A stretch of 41,062 nt of DNA from Candidatus Stahliibacteriota bacterium (lineage in GTDB: Bacteria; Hydrothermota; Tepidihabitantia; SM23-42). The stretch covers positions 1 to 41,062 of the forward strand of contig JAUVZL010000020.1 in the NCBI GenBank assembly GCA_030602565.1, in the 5' to 3' direction. The notes under the pieces were generated by a model. The model searched no databases. It was not told the DNA's origin and was given only the letters and a program-made list of their open reading frames with translations. Every line of letters starts with the position of its first letter. The stretch's first letter is position 1. A program made the position numbers and the translations under genes. Shown here piece after piece: positions 31,075 to 40,200 of the stretch.

Positions 31075-31101
31075 GTGGGACAGTGGGAACTAACAAAATT
31101 C

Positions 31102-33090
31102 CTAAGCCGACTCAACGCGATTCTTACCGAGTCGTTTCGCCCGGTAAAGCGCACGGTCGGCGATTTGAATTAATGCTACTGAGGTTTCTGCATTACTCGG
31201 GTAGGTCGCAATGCCGATTGATATAGTCATCTTTTTTCCACGTCTGCCTTTTATTTTTAGTTGTTTTCCTTCAACCGCACTGCGCAGCCTCTCAGAAACC
31301 TTTGAAGCCAAAGGATGACTCGTTTCTGGAAAAATTACCACGAATTCTTCACCGCCGTAACGTGCTACAAAATCCGTATCGCGTAAATTCCTCTTTAACG
31401 TATCTACGATGTGAATTAGCATCTTATCGCCTGCGACATGGCCAAAACGATCATTGAAACTCTTGAAATCATCCAGATCAATCATCGCGAGGCTCAACTG
31501 CCTTGAATAACCCCTTGCTTTTTTTAGTTCATTATCAAGCATAAGGTTGAAATGCCTTCGATTAGCAATCCTGGTTAAGGCATCGGTTAATGAGAGCTCC
31601 TTGGTTTGATCGTACAACCGAGCGTTCTCAATCGCAATAGCAGCTTGCGACGCAAAAACTGAGAACATGCGCAGGTCTTTCTCAGTAAAGGCATCGAGCT
31701 TATCGCTCTCAATATCGAGGACGCCGATTACCTCGCCTTTTATCTTCAGTGGAATGGCTGCTTCGGATTTGATTGACTTCCTAAACATATGATAAAAAGG
31801 GACTTTTAAGACGTCGGGTGCATAATATAACTCGCCGGTCGAAGCAACATGACCGCAGATACCGTGCTCACCGATTTTCAACTTGACCTTCTTGAAAACC
31901 CGAGTCCCATAACCATGGGCTGCCTTGATGTACAATTCATTTCCTTCAATGAGCAGGATTGCGATGTGTGCGTAACCAAACGTATCGCGTATTACCTTAA
32001 GGATAGTATTAAGAACATCATCGAGTTCCAGGGTCGAAATCAGGGATTTGGCAATGGTGAAGGAAACAGTCAGTTCTTTTGCGCTGTTTTTTGCCTGTTC
32101 ATAAAGATGGGCATTGTGCAGAGCAACACTAAGACAGTCTGCAATCAATTCGAGAATTCTGATCGTATTACTGTTAAAGGCATTTAGCTCATCACACTCA
32201 ATATCCAACACGCCGATCATTTTTCTTCCAACCTTGAGCGGCAAAGTGAATTCTGACTTGGTACTGGTCTGACCATAGCCGCGATAGAGCTTTTCCTTAG
32301 AGACATCATTTACCACGATTTTCTTGCCGGCCTGTGCCACAGTACCAACTATACTCTGACCCAACTTGAGTTTGAGATCTCTCGGCACTTCATCCTGAAA
32401 CCCTTTGGATAATTTTCTGAGAATGACTACATTCTTTTCTATTAAGAAGATCGAAACATTGAAATTACTGAAATGTTGAAGAATAGACTTTGTGACACTC
32501 TCACAGATCTCTCCGATATCAAGGCTTTTGGTCAATTGGTGGGCGATCTTGTTCATCACCTCAAGCTCTCTGGCTCTTTTCACTTCCTCTTCAATCAACC
32601 TTGTATTGGCAACGACGACTGCTGCTCTGGCGGCAATCCGGTTCAGCAGATACTCATCTTCTTCAGTATAAGCATTATTATGCTCATAATCTTGAACTGT
32701 CATTACGCCTTCAACATTGTTCTTGTAAATCATGGGGACACCTAACCAGCTTCTGGCATTCCTGCCATGTGGTTTGACACCGATCTTTCTGCAAAACTGC
32801 TTCAACTTAGAATTAATACGAACTGACTTCTTTGTCTTGATAACATATTCAGTCATGCCTTTTGACAAAACCCGGGGGGCTTCATTCACTTCCTTGCCAT
32901 TTATCATGTAGATCTCGAAACTAATTATGTTCTCATCACGGTTATACAGGGCAATATAAAAATTGCTGCAGTCAAGAACCTTACCAATTTCCCGGTAGAT
33001 TTTCCTGATAACCTTAGTCAGGTCATACGATGAACCAAGGATATTATCGATCCTCGTGAAAAGCTGTACCCTTTTCTTCTCCCTACTCAT
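31102..33090 (-). CDS. Triple-GAF GGDEF diguanylate cyclase
   Basis: 662 residues from ATG 33090 (MSREKKRVQLF), the first start after the promoter. Three GAF domains at about 20-170, 185-330 and 345-490; each has the IA-x-ENA/VALHNAHLYEQ-type helix leading to the next. GGDEF domain at about 500-660: DALTRIANRRHF, MIDLDDFKSFND, RYGGEEFVVIFP, SIGIATYP. The signature is GGEEF and RDTD five residues before it fits the RxxD inhibitory site. No membrane segment. Makes c-di-GMP under control of up to three ligands or redox inputs. Divergent from yjbQ, with -35 boxes about 18 bases apart. Confidence 0.95.
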   Translation of the reverse strand: MSREKKRVQLFTRIDNILGSSYDLTKVIRKIYREIGKVLDCSNFYIALYNRDENIISFEIYMINGKEVNEAPRVLSKGMTEYVIKTKKSVRINSKLKQFCRKIGVKPHGRNARSWLGVPMIYKNNVEGVMTVQDYEHNNAYTEEDEYLLNRIAARAAVVVANTRLIEEEVKRARELEVMNKIAHQLTKSLDIGEICESVTKSILQHFSNFNVSIFLIEKNVVILRKLSKGFQDEVPRDLKLKLGQSIVGTVAQAGKKIVVNDVSKEKLYRGYGQTSTKSEFTLPLKVGRKMIGVLDIECDELNAFNSNTIRILELIADCLSVALHNAHLYEQAKNSAKELTVSFTIAKSLISTLELDDVLNTILKVIRDTFGYAHIAILLIEGNELYIKAAHGYGTRVFKKVKLKIGEHGICGHVASTGELYYAPDVLKVPFYHMFRKSIKSEAAIPLKIKGEVIGVLDIESDKLDAFTEKDLRMFSVFASQAAIAIENARLYDQTKELSLTDALTRIANRRHFNLMLDNELKKARGYSRQLSLAMIDLDDFKSFNDRFGHVAGDKMLIHIVDTLKRNLRDTDFVARYGGEEFVVIFPETSHPLASKVSERLRSAVEGKQLKIKGRRGKKMTISIGIATYPSNAETSVALIQIADRALYRAKRLGKNRVESA

Positions 33091-33103
33091 ATCGAACCTT
33101 AGT

Positions 33104-33132
33104 AGTATAGCACCAAAATAATCGCTTGTCAA
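33104..33132 (-). promoter_or_regulatory. Promoter of triple-GAF GGDEF gene, TTGACA-17-TATACT
   Basis: TTGACA at 33132-33127 and TATACT at 33109-33104 on minus, spacer 17. The start ATG is 13 bases beyond the -10, so the leader is only a few bases, with AAGG. Confidence 0.8.
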
Positions 33133-33149
33133 CAGCCTGTCTCATTCAA

Positions 33150-33177
33150 TTGACAATACCAGAAAAATACGTATAAT
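33150..33177 (+). promoter_or_regulatory. Promoter of yjbQ gene, TTGACA-16-TATAAT, leaderless type
   Basis: Perfect consensus hexamers at 33150-33155 and 33172-33177, spacer 16. ATG 33185 follows after 7 bases with no Shine-Dalgarno, so the mRNA should be leaderless. Confidence 0.9.
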
Positions 33178-33184
33178 ATTACAT

Positions 33185-33583
33185 ATGGTTGAGAAAATAA
33201 GCGTCCGTACACATCACCGAAATGAATTATGCAATATCACAAAGCAAATTCAGCATATAATAAACAAACAAAAGGTCAAAGATGGCATCTTGCACATATT
33301 CTGTCCACACACCACTGCCGCGCTCACGATTAATGAGAATTGCGATCCAGCTGTGCAGAGCGATATCTCTGACACCTTAAACAAACTCATACCAGCCAAT
33401 GCCGGGTATAAACATGCCGAGGGTAATGCTGATGCCCACGTCAAATCAGCTATCACCGGTTCTTCAAGAACCCTTTTCATAGAAGGTGGTAATATCTCTT
33501 TTGGAACCTGGCAAGGCATATATTTATGCGAATTTGACGGCCCAAGAACCCGTGAGGTTTGGGTTAAGATAATTACGGAGTAA
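33185..33583 (+). CDS. YjbQ family protein (UPF0047, secondary thiamine-phosphate synthase type)
   Basis: 132 residues, the normal full length. Hallmarks: FCPHTTAALTINENCDPAVQ, then YKHAEGNADAHVKSAITGSS and ISFGTWQGIYLCEFDGPRTR, with the conserved His of PHTT, HAEGN and DAH. Known: members weakly replace ThiE in vivo, but their true reaction is unsettled. Single gene with its own leaderless promoter. The cluster that follows concerns serine synthesis and starts 120 bases on. Confidence 0.92.
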   Translation: MVEKISVRTHHRNELCNITKQIQHIINKQKVKDGILHIFCPHTTAALTINENCDPAVQSDISDTLNKLIPANAGYKHAEGNADAHVKSAITGSSRTLFIEGGNISFGTWQGIYLCEFDGPRTREVWVKIITE

Positions 33584-33675
33584 TTATCTTAGGATGCAGA
33601 CGGATGAATGCGGATACAGACAGATTTAATATTCATTTAAATCCGTTTGAATCTGCTGAAATTTGTCTGAATCAA

Positions 33676-33692
33676 TTTTTGCGAAGCAAAAA
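33676..33692 (+). promoter_or_regulatory. TTTTTGC hairpin next to the aminotransferase ribosome site
   Basis: TTTTTGCgaaGCAAAAA lies directly before GGAGG of the aminotransferase gene. The 33590-33670 stretch contains cagacagattt and aaatccgtttg/tgtctgaatc words in inverted pairs, so the hairpin may be one more repeat unit. It may also influence translation. Confidence 0.45.
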
Positions 33693-33703
33693 AAGGAGGA
33701 ACG

Positions 33704-34771
33704 ATGCATAAAAAACTATTCATCCCTGGACCGACTGAGGTCAGGCAGGATATACTTGATGCCCAAACAAAGAAAATGATTGGTCACCGCAGCAAAGCAT
33801 TTACTGAGTTATATACCGGCATTATCAAGAAACTCCAGGAATTGCTCGCAACGAACAACTTCATCACTGTACTAACCGCTTCGGGCACTGCCTTTATGGA
33901 AGGTGCGATTAGAAACTGCGTGAATAAAGATGTATTGTGTTGCGTAAACGGAGCTTTTAGTGACCGGTGGTTCAAAATAGCTCAAAAATGCGACAGAAAT
34001 GCAGAGGTGATTACTCTGGATTGGGGTAAGGCGATAAAACCTGAGATGGTCGAAGCGAAGTTGCAAGAGAAGAAATATGAAGCCATAATTCTTGTACAGA
34101 ATGAAACATCTACTGGTGTGCGCAACCCTATTGAGGAAATTGCTGAAGTGCTGAAAAAGTATCCCGATGTACTCTTCCTGGTCGACGCAGTCAGTTCACT
34201 GATGGGTGACAAGATTGAGATTGAAAAACTCGGGATCGACGTCTGCTTTGCTTCGTCACAGAAAGCATTTGCACTACCACCCGGTCTCGCGGTCTGTGTA
34301 GTCAGTGATAAGGCATTAGAAAAAGCAAAAACTGTAAAGGGTCGCGGACTTTATTGCGATTTTGTCGGACTTAAAGACTACTTTGATAAAAAAGGACAGA
34401 CCCCTTCAACACCAGCCATCTCACTCATGTACGCAATGGACAAGCAGCTCGATAAAATTAAGGCAGAAGGTATGGAAAAGCGCTACGAGAGACACGTTGC
34501 AATGGCTAAGTATGTACAAGACTGGGGCAAGAAGTACTTCAGCATGTTTTCTGAACCTAACTATGAATCAGTCACGGTCTCGTGCATGAACAATACCCGT
34601 GGCGTAAGTATCGCGGATTTGAATAGCGAACTCGGAAAACGTGGCTTTGCGATCTCCAATGGCTACGGTAAACTAAAGGAGAAAGCATTTAGAATTGCCC
34701 ATATGGGTGATTTGACACCCGATGAAATTAAGGAATTAGTCGATAATATTAACGCGCTATTGAAGCTGTAA
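33704..34771 (+). CDS. Class V aminotransferase (alanine-glyoxylate / phosphoserine type)
   Basis: 355 residues, SD GGAGG six bases before ATG. KLFIPGPTEVRQDILDAQ is the usual start of the AGT/serine-pyruvate group; LTASGTAFMEGAIRN, LVQNETSTGVRNP (with the Thr/Asn ligands), FLVDAVSSLMGD (Asp for the PLP ring) and SSQKAFALPPG (Lys forming the Schiff base) follow. Known: in several archaea and deep-branching bacteria an enzyme of this group acts as phosphoserine aminotransferase. Being followed by SerA and DUF1015 makes that role likely here, though serine-pyruvate or alanine-glyoxylate transfer cannot be excluded. Confidence 0.92.
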   Translation: MHKKLFIPGPTEVRQDILDAQTKKMIGHRSKAFTELYTGIIKKLQELLATNNFITVLTASGTAFMEGAIRNCVNKDVLCCVNGAFSDRWFKIAQKCDRNAEVITLDWGKAIKPEMVEAKLQEKKYEAIILVQNETSTGVRNPIEEIAEVLKKYPDVLFLVDAVSSLMGDKIEIEKLGIDVCFASSQKAFALPPGLAVCVVSDKALEKAKTVKGRGLYCDFVGLKDYFDKKGQTPSTPAISLMYAMDKQLDKIKAEGMEKRYERHVAMAKYVQDWGKKYFSMFSEPNYESVTVSCMNNTRGVSIADLNSELGKRGFAISNGYGKLKEKAFRIAHMGDLTPDEIKELVDNINALLKL

Positions 34772-34802
34772 AAACTGGAAGCTGGGTTTGGGTTTGGATG
34801 TA

Positions 34803-34872
34803 ATCCCGCCTTTTCTTACGAAAAAACGGGATGCTGACTTTTGCGACCAAATTGGAAATTTGGGCAAAAGTC
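34803..34872 (+). promoter_or_regulatory. Two hairpins in the serA leader
   Basis: First: ATCCCG (34803-34808) with CGGGAT (34827-34832) and an inner TTTTCttacGAAAA. Second: GACTTTTGC (34836-34844) with GCAAAAGTC (34864-34872), enclosing CCAAATTggaAATTTGG. GGAGG follows within 10 bases. Could be repeat units of the kind found between other genes, or a leader structure. Confidence 0.5.
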
Positions 34873-34889
34873 GCAAAGGAGGATAAAAA

Positions 34890-35786
34890 ATGAAGGTTTT
34901 GATTTCTGACCCAATTGCTCCACAAGGCATTGAGATATTAAAGGATGCCGGTTTTGAAGTTATTGAGAAAACTGGCTTGAGTCCTGAAGAATTAGCCAAG
35001 GTCATATCTGATTATGATGGGATAATCGTGAGAAGCGCCACCAAGGTGACTAAAGAGGTAATCGAAGCGGCAAAGAACCTGAAGGTCATTGGTCGAGCAG
35101 GTATAGGCTTAGACAATGTCGACCAGGAAACAGCCAAGAACAAAGGGGTAAAAGTAGTCAACACGCCGACCGCGACTTCAATCTCAGTGGCAGAGCTTGC
35201 TCTAGGTATGATGTTTGCTGCGGCACGCCGAATCCCCCAGGCAAATGTATCAACCCGAGCTTCGAAATGGGAAAAGAAGAAATTCAAGGGATTTGAATTG
35301 TACGGTAAGAGACTCGGCATAATCGGGCTTGGCCGGATTGGAACAGAATTAGCAAAACGCGCCAAAGCTCTGGGTATGTCAGTAAAAGCCTATGATCCAT
35401 ACGTGAAAACGAGCGACTATGCGGACCTTGTTGACTTTGAAACTCTTATCAAAGAAGCTGATTATATCTCGCTGCATATCCCTAAAACAAAAGAAACCGA
35501 GCACATCCTAGACAAAGCCGCCTTTGAAAAAATGATGGATAATGTTGTGATAATCAATTGTGCACGCGGCGGTGTCGTTGATGAAGGTGCCCTGTATGAT
35601 GCGGTCACTTCTGGCAAAGTACGCATCGCTTGTGTTGATGTTTACGAAAGTGAACCAGCAAAAGAAAACAAACTTTTCGAACTCGAACAGGTTATTGTAA
35701 CACCACATATCGGTGCGCAAACCAAAGAAGGACAGACGCGCGCCGGTACGCAAATAGCTGAACTGGTGAGGGATGCGCTGAAGTAG
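34890..35786 (+). CDS. serA: Short-form D-3-phosphoglycerate dehydrogenase
   Basis: 298 residues with strong SD (AAAGGAGG). LGIIGLGRIGTELAKRAKAL is the NAD-binding GxGxxG with the Asp/Arg-type second-strand region. IVRSATKVTKEVIEAAKNLK and GRAGIGLDNVDQETAKNKG are typical of SerA. Catalytic set: Arg in INCARGGVVDE, Glu in DVYESEPA, His in VTPHIGAQT. It lacks the C-terminal ACT and intervening domains of long SerA, so no serine feedback through ACT is expected. Follows the aminotransferase by 118 bases. Oxidises 3-phosphoglycerate to 3-phosphohydroxypyruvate. Confidence 0.93.
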   Translation: MKVLISDPIAPQGIEILKDAGFEVIEKTGLSPEELAKVISDYDGIIVRSATKVTKEVIEAAKNLKVIGRAGIGLDNVDQETAKNKGVKVVNTPTATSISVAELALGMMFAAARRIPQANVSTRASKWEKKKFKGFELYGKRLGIIGLGRIGTELAKRAKALGMSVKAYDPYVKTSDYADLVDFETLIKEADYISLHIPKTKETEHILDKAAFEKMMDNVVIINCARGGVVDEGALYDAVTSGKVRIACVDVYESEPAKENKLFELEQVIVTPHIGAQTKEGQTRAGTQIAELVRDALK

Positions 35787-35898
35787 TTGCGTAGTTGGAT
35801 AGTCCAATAGTCGGATAGTCTCCACAAATTCGTAGTTGCCTGTCCGCTCACGAGACTCTCGGAGATTTATCAGGCACCAAATTAGATAAGGAGAAGAA

Positions 35899-37170
35899 AT
35901 GCCTGAGATAAAAGCATTCAAAGGAATAAGATATAACCTTGAGAAACTGCCTGATCTAACTGATGTTATTTGCCAACCTTATGATCAAGTAACAAACAAA
36001 ATGGAGCGCGCATACAAAAACCAAAGTCCGTACAACTTCATTCGTCTCGTCCTCACCAAATACTCTGAAGGACATAATCGCCAACGGGAATACCTGGATG
36101 CGAAAAGACATGCAGAGACATGGTTAAAAGAAGAAATATTCAAGAGTGACGATAAAGAAACGATATACCCTTATTGGCAAGAGTTTACAGTTAATAAAAC
36201 GGAATATACAAGGAAAGGTTTTATCTGTTTGGTCAGACTTGAGGAACTGGGCAAAGGCAATATACTCCCTCACGAAAAGACGCTTTCAAAACCAAAAGCA
36301 GACCGTCTAAACCTGCTGAACATCACGAAAAAGGACTTTGAACCAGTGTTCTTGCTTTACACGGACACCCAGAATCACGTGAATGGCTTGCTCGAAAAGC
36401 ACTGCAAAGACAAACCTCTCGTCGAGGTCAAGGATAACAATAACGTAACTCATAAATTATGGCGAATCGACAAAACCAAGCCAATTGAAAAAATTGCTGA
36501 GTTCTTAAAATCATCGATTTTTGTGATTGCTGATGGACATCACCGTTATGAAACTGCTTTCAACTACAGTAAGGAACTGGGCGACGTTGATAAGAACCAT
36601 CCGGCAAATTTCAAGATGATCGCCCTCGTCAATATCGAAGACCCGGGTTTAGTCATTTTGCCGACGCACCGGCTCATTAGAAATCTTGGCGACTTCAGTT
36701 TGGGCAGCTTTCTTGAAAAGATGGAGAAATACTTTGACATAAAAAAAACCGACAAAGATAATATCCTCCATGATCTAACAGAAATGAAGTCTAAGGCTTT
36801 TGGTTTTTATAGCTCGCAAACTGCCTACATCCTAAGGCTAAAGTCAAAAAAAGTCATGAAGGAATTACTGGCTGACCGTAGTAAGGAATACTGTGATCTG
36901 GATGTCGCAATACTCCACACCCTGTTGATCGAAGATGTCCTTGATATAAATCCTGAGAAGATAGAAGAACACGTGCGATATGAACGAGGTGCGCAGGACG
37001 CTATGAGACGGGTTGATACTGGTGCCTTTCAGTTCTGTTTTCTCTTAAACCCCACGCGCTCTGAGCAAGTAAAAAAAATCGCCGAGAACAAGGAACGAAT
37101 GCCTCAGAAATCGACTGACTTTTACCCCAAACTCATTTCCGGGCTGGTTTTCTACGATGTAGAAAAATAG
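35899..37170 (+). CDS. DUF1015 domain protein
   Basis: 423 residues, SD AAGGAG. Marks of the family: IKAFKGIRYN at the start, QPYDQV, SPYNFIRLVL, LPHEKTLSKPKADRLNLL, VIADGHHRYETAFNY, ILPTHRLI, and VRYERGAQDAMR near the end. Length is normal. Known: DUF1015 (formerly related to SpoOJ-like names without good reason) has no settled function but is often found beside serA and serC-like genes, as here. The HHRYETA motif suggests an enzymatic site. Whether it takes part in serine or phosphoserine handling is inference from context. Confidence 0.9.
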   Translation: MPEIKAFKGIRYNLEKLPDLTDVICQPYDQVTNKMERAYKNQSPYNFIRLVLTKYSEGHNRQREYLDAKRHAETWLKEEIFKSDDKETIYPYWQEFTVNKTEYTRKGFICLVRLEELGKGNILPHEKTLSKPKADRLNLLNITKKDFEPVFLLYTDTQNHVNGLLEKHCKDKPLVEVKDNNNVTHKLWRIDKTKPIEKIAEFLKSSIFVIADGHHRYETAFNYSKELGDVDKNHPANFKMIALVNIEDPGLVILPTHRLIRNLGDFSLGSFLEKMEKYFDIKKTDKDNILHDLTEMKSKAFGFYSSQTAYILRLKSKKVMKELLADRSKEYCDLDVAILHTLLIEDVLDINPEKIEEHVRYERGAQDAMRRVDTGAFQFCFLLNPTRSEQVKKIAENKERMPQKSTDFYPKLISGLVFYDVEK

Positions 37171-37266
37171 GAATTACTCCATCGAATATGCTGTAGAACG
37201 CAAACGCCCGGTAAACCGAGCCGGATGTTTGATGTACAAAAAGTAGAAAATTGACACGTTCACTAA

Positions 37267-40200
37267 ATGGCTGACAAAATTAATAATCGAAAACTTGGGA
37301 TTAACCTATCCGGTTTTTTTGAATTACCTTTTATCGGTCGTAGAAAAGAACAAGAAATTTTAAAAGCTAAACTTAACTCGGCCCTGGAATATCAAGGAAG
37401 CTGTCTACTTATCACGGGTGAACCAGGCATAGGAAAAACAAGACTCATTGATGAATTCACGCTTGAGAAAACTAAAGACTATATAATCATCAGTATTAGA
37501 GTAAAGCCATATATATCTCAAGCAAGAGAGTTGTTTGCTGAAATTATTAAATATTATTTAAACAAGACGCCCAATATTGTAAGAACTATTACCCGTGTTA
37601 TTAACAAAAAAATATACAATGAGTTTGCTGAGATGATTCCTGAGTTAAAAACCTATTATCCTTATGAGCCTAAAATAATAAGTGATGACAGAACTCGTAT
37701 AAATATGAATGAAATTTTCTACCGGTTTATGGCTAACCTGTCTAATTTTGCTCCGGTAATTTTAATTATTGAGAATATCCACGAATCTGGCTCTGATTTC
37801 CTCGCCATGCTACAATATTTTCTTCAAAATTCAGAATCCTTGCCCATTTTATGTATTCTAACATCACGACAAAATTTAAAGATTACAAAGTGGTGCGACG
37901 GCGTCAATTTGAAACATGTTGAAAAAATAATTATGAGTGGATTGAAAGAAGAGGATATCCGAGAACTGAATAGTTTACTATTGGGCAATGACCTCGATGA
38001 ATCTTTTTTTGTATGGCTCAGCAATCGGACAAAAGGAATTCCATTATTTATAAAAGAATTCTTGTATGCACTTTTTGAAAAAGGCATAATATTTTTCGAC
38101 AACAAAGATAATAAATGGAAGACAATAGAAGCATATTCCCGTATTATTGTCCCTGAGACAATTACTGAAACGATAAAGGCGAGGCTTAACAGATTTGCCA
38201 ATAAAGAAAGGCAATTTTTGAAATATGCCTCAGTGATTGGCGAAGAATTCAATCCATCCTTATCAATCTTTAAGCGCCCAAAAAAAATATTGCCAACGCT
38301 GTTAAAAACCGCCATTATAGTCAAAAGGGAATACAATTATGCATTTTCCCATCCTTTAATCAGAGATGTCATATATCAAGATATAGAAAAAGAGGAAAGG
38401 TTAAAACTCCATCAAATACTGGGTGAATATTTTCTTAAAAAGAACGACAGGATTAATGCTGCCAAACATTACTTGCTCGAGGAAAATAAAAGTTTACAAA
38501 TAATTAATTTATTATTAAAACTTGGTGAAGATTTCAGGAAATCAGGTAACAACCCTCGAGCCTTATCATATTTAGAAAAAGCCTTCAGCATGGCAAAATC
38601 AATGAGGAAAATCTCAGACCAGAAGATGTTTGATATAATGTTTAATTACGCAGCAAATTTATTACGTATTGGCAAATACAATAAAGTAATTGAGGTTTCA
38701 GAAGCGATTATCAAATTATTAAAAGGAAGCCTGAAAATAATAAAAAAAGAGAAACTTGCAATGGCTTATAGCACGTATGCTCATTCGCTTGTTCGCACAG
38801 CAAGGTATGTAGAGGCGATTAAGGCCGCTAAAATAGGCATAGAATTAATCAAGAAAAACAACTCGATTAAGGTTGATAGCACCTTAATCGAGTTGGAAAC
38901 AGATAGGGCATTTGCTTATAAGTACCAATGGCAAACAGATAAAGCACTTAAACTGGGACTAAAAATCAGAAATCGCCTTGTTCAAACATCCAATCCATAT
39001 CATTGGTATCAGGTATTGAATCTTTTAGGTTCAATATACAATGGCATGGATGATTATAAACGGGCAATCCAATTTCGCAAAAAGGCATTGGACTACGCCG
39101 AAAAATTTCAAAGCGAACCTTTGATCGCTTCAGCAAAGGGTAATCTCGGCATTAGTCTTATGAATGCGGGAGAATTAAAAAATGGAGAAGAACTTCTGTT
39201 AAAACACCAGGAATACAGTATTAAAACAGGACGCATAAGAGAAGAAGCACTCTCTTATCAAAATCTGGGTTGTTGTTATTTTTACGAAGGTTACTTAAAT
39301 AAGGCAGAATATGAGTATTTAAAGGGAATAAAAAAGTGCCAGAAATTTAAAATTGAAGCGGATTTGGTCTGGTTCTATAAATTTTATGGAATGTTGCTAA
39401 TATTTAAAAAAGATTACGAACGAGCAAATGAATATATAAATAATGGTATTATACTGGCAAAAAAGCTGAAGATTAAGAAATCACTTTTTGAACTCTTGAT
39501 TCATAAAGGACTATTGCTCTATCTGGCTGGTAAGCTAACAGATTTAAGCAAATTGATGAGAAATATCAAGAGGGAATTCGCGCTCGAGTCAAAAACACAA
39601 CACGGAGAATATCTTATCCTCAAGGGATATCACACGCTTCTGCAGGGTAAACAAGAAAGCGGACTGCAGGAAATTGAAACCGGAATGAATATTATGTTTG
39701 AACATGAAGAATATGTTGAATTATGTAGATTATTGTATTTCTGCGGCACTCAGTTATTAAAATATGAATTTGCGAAGCTCAGGGCAAAAGAATATCTGAA
39801 AAAAGCGAATGAAATCGCCGTAAAATACAATATGAACGGCTGGCTTGATATATTCCAGCCTGGAGCAAAACAAAGTAAAATCCAACCACTCAAAGTATTC
39901 TGTCTTGGTAAGCTGCGCATTGAAGTTCCCATACATGGGGAGGGTTTTAGCGATGAATGGCAATGGCAAAAACCAAGACAACTGTTTTCTATCTTTATCA
40001 TCAGCATACTCAGAAATGAACAATTGAACCGTGAAAAGATTGGTGCTTTACTCTGGCCTAACCTTGCTTCCTCAAAAATTACGAATAATTTCCATGTTTG
40101 TCTTTCTCAATTAAAAAAGGTTATTGGAAAAGAGTATCTCTTTTATAAAAGTGGAGTATACAAACTGAAAAATGTCTGGATAGATGCACTCGAATTCAAA

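Noticed and set aside
34890-35786. Truncated SerA pseudogene
   Set aside because: Catalytic Arg, Glu and His are all present; the short form without an ACT domain is a normal type.
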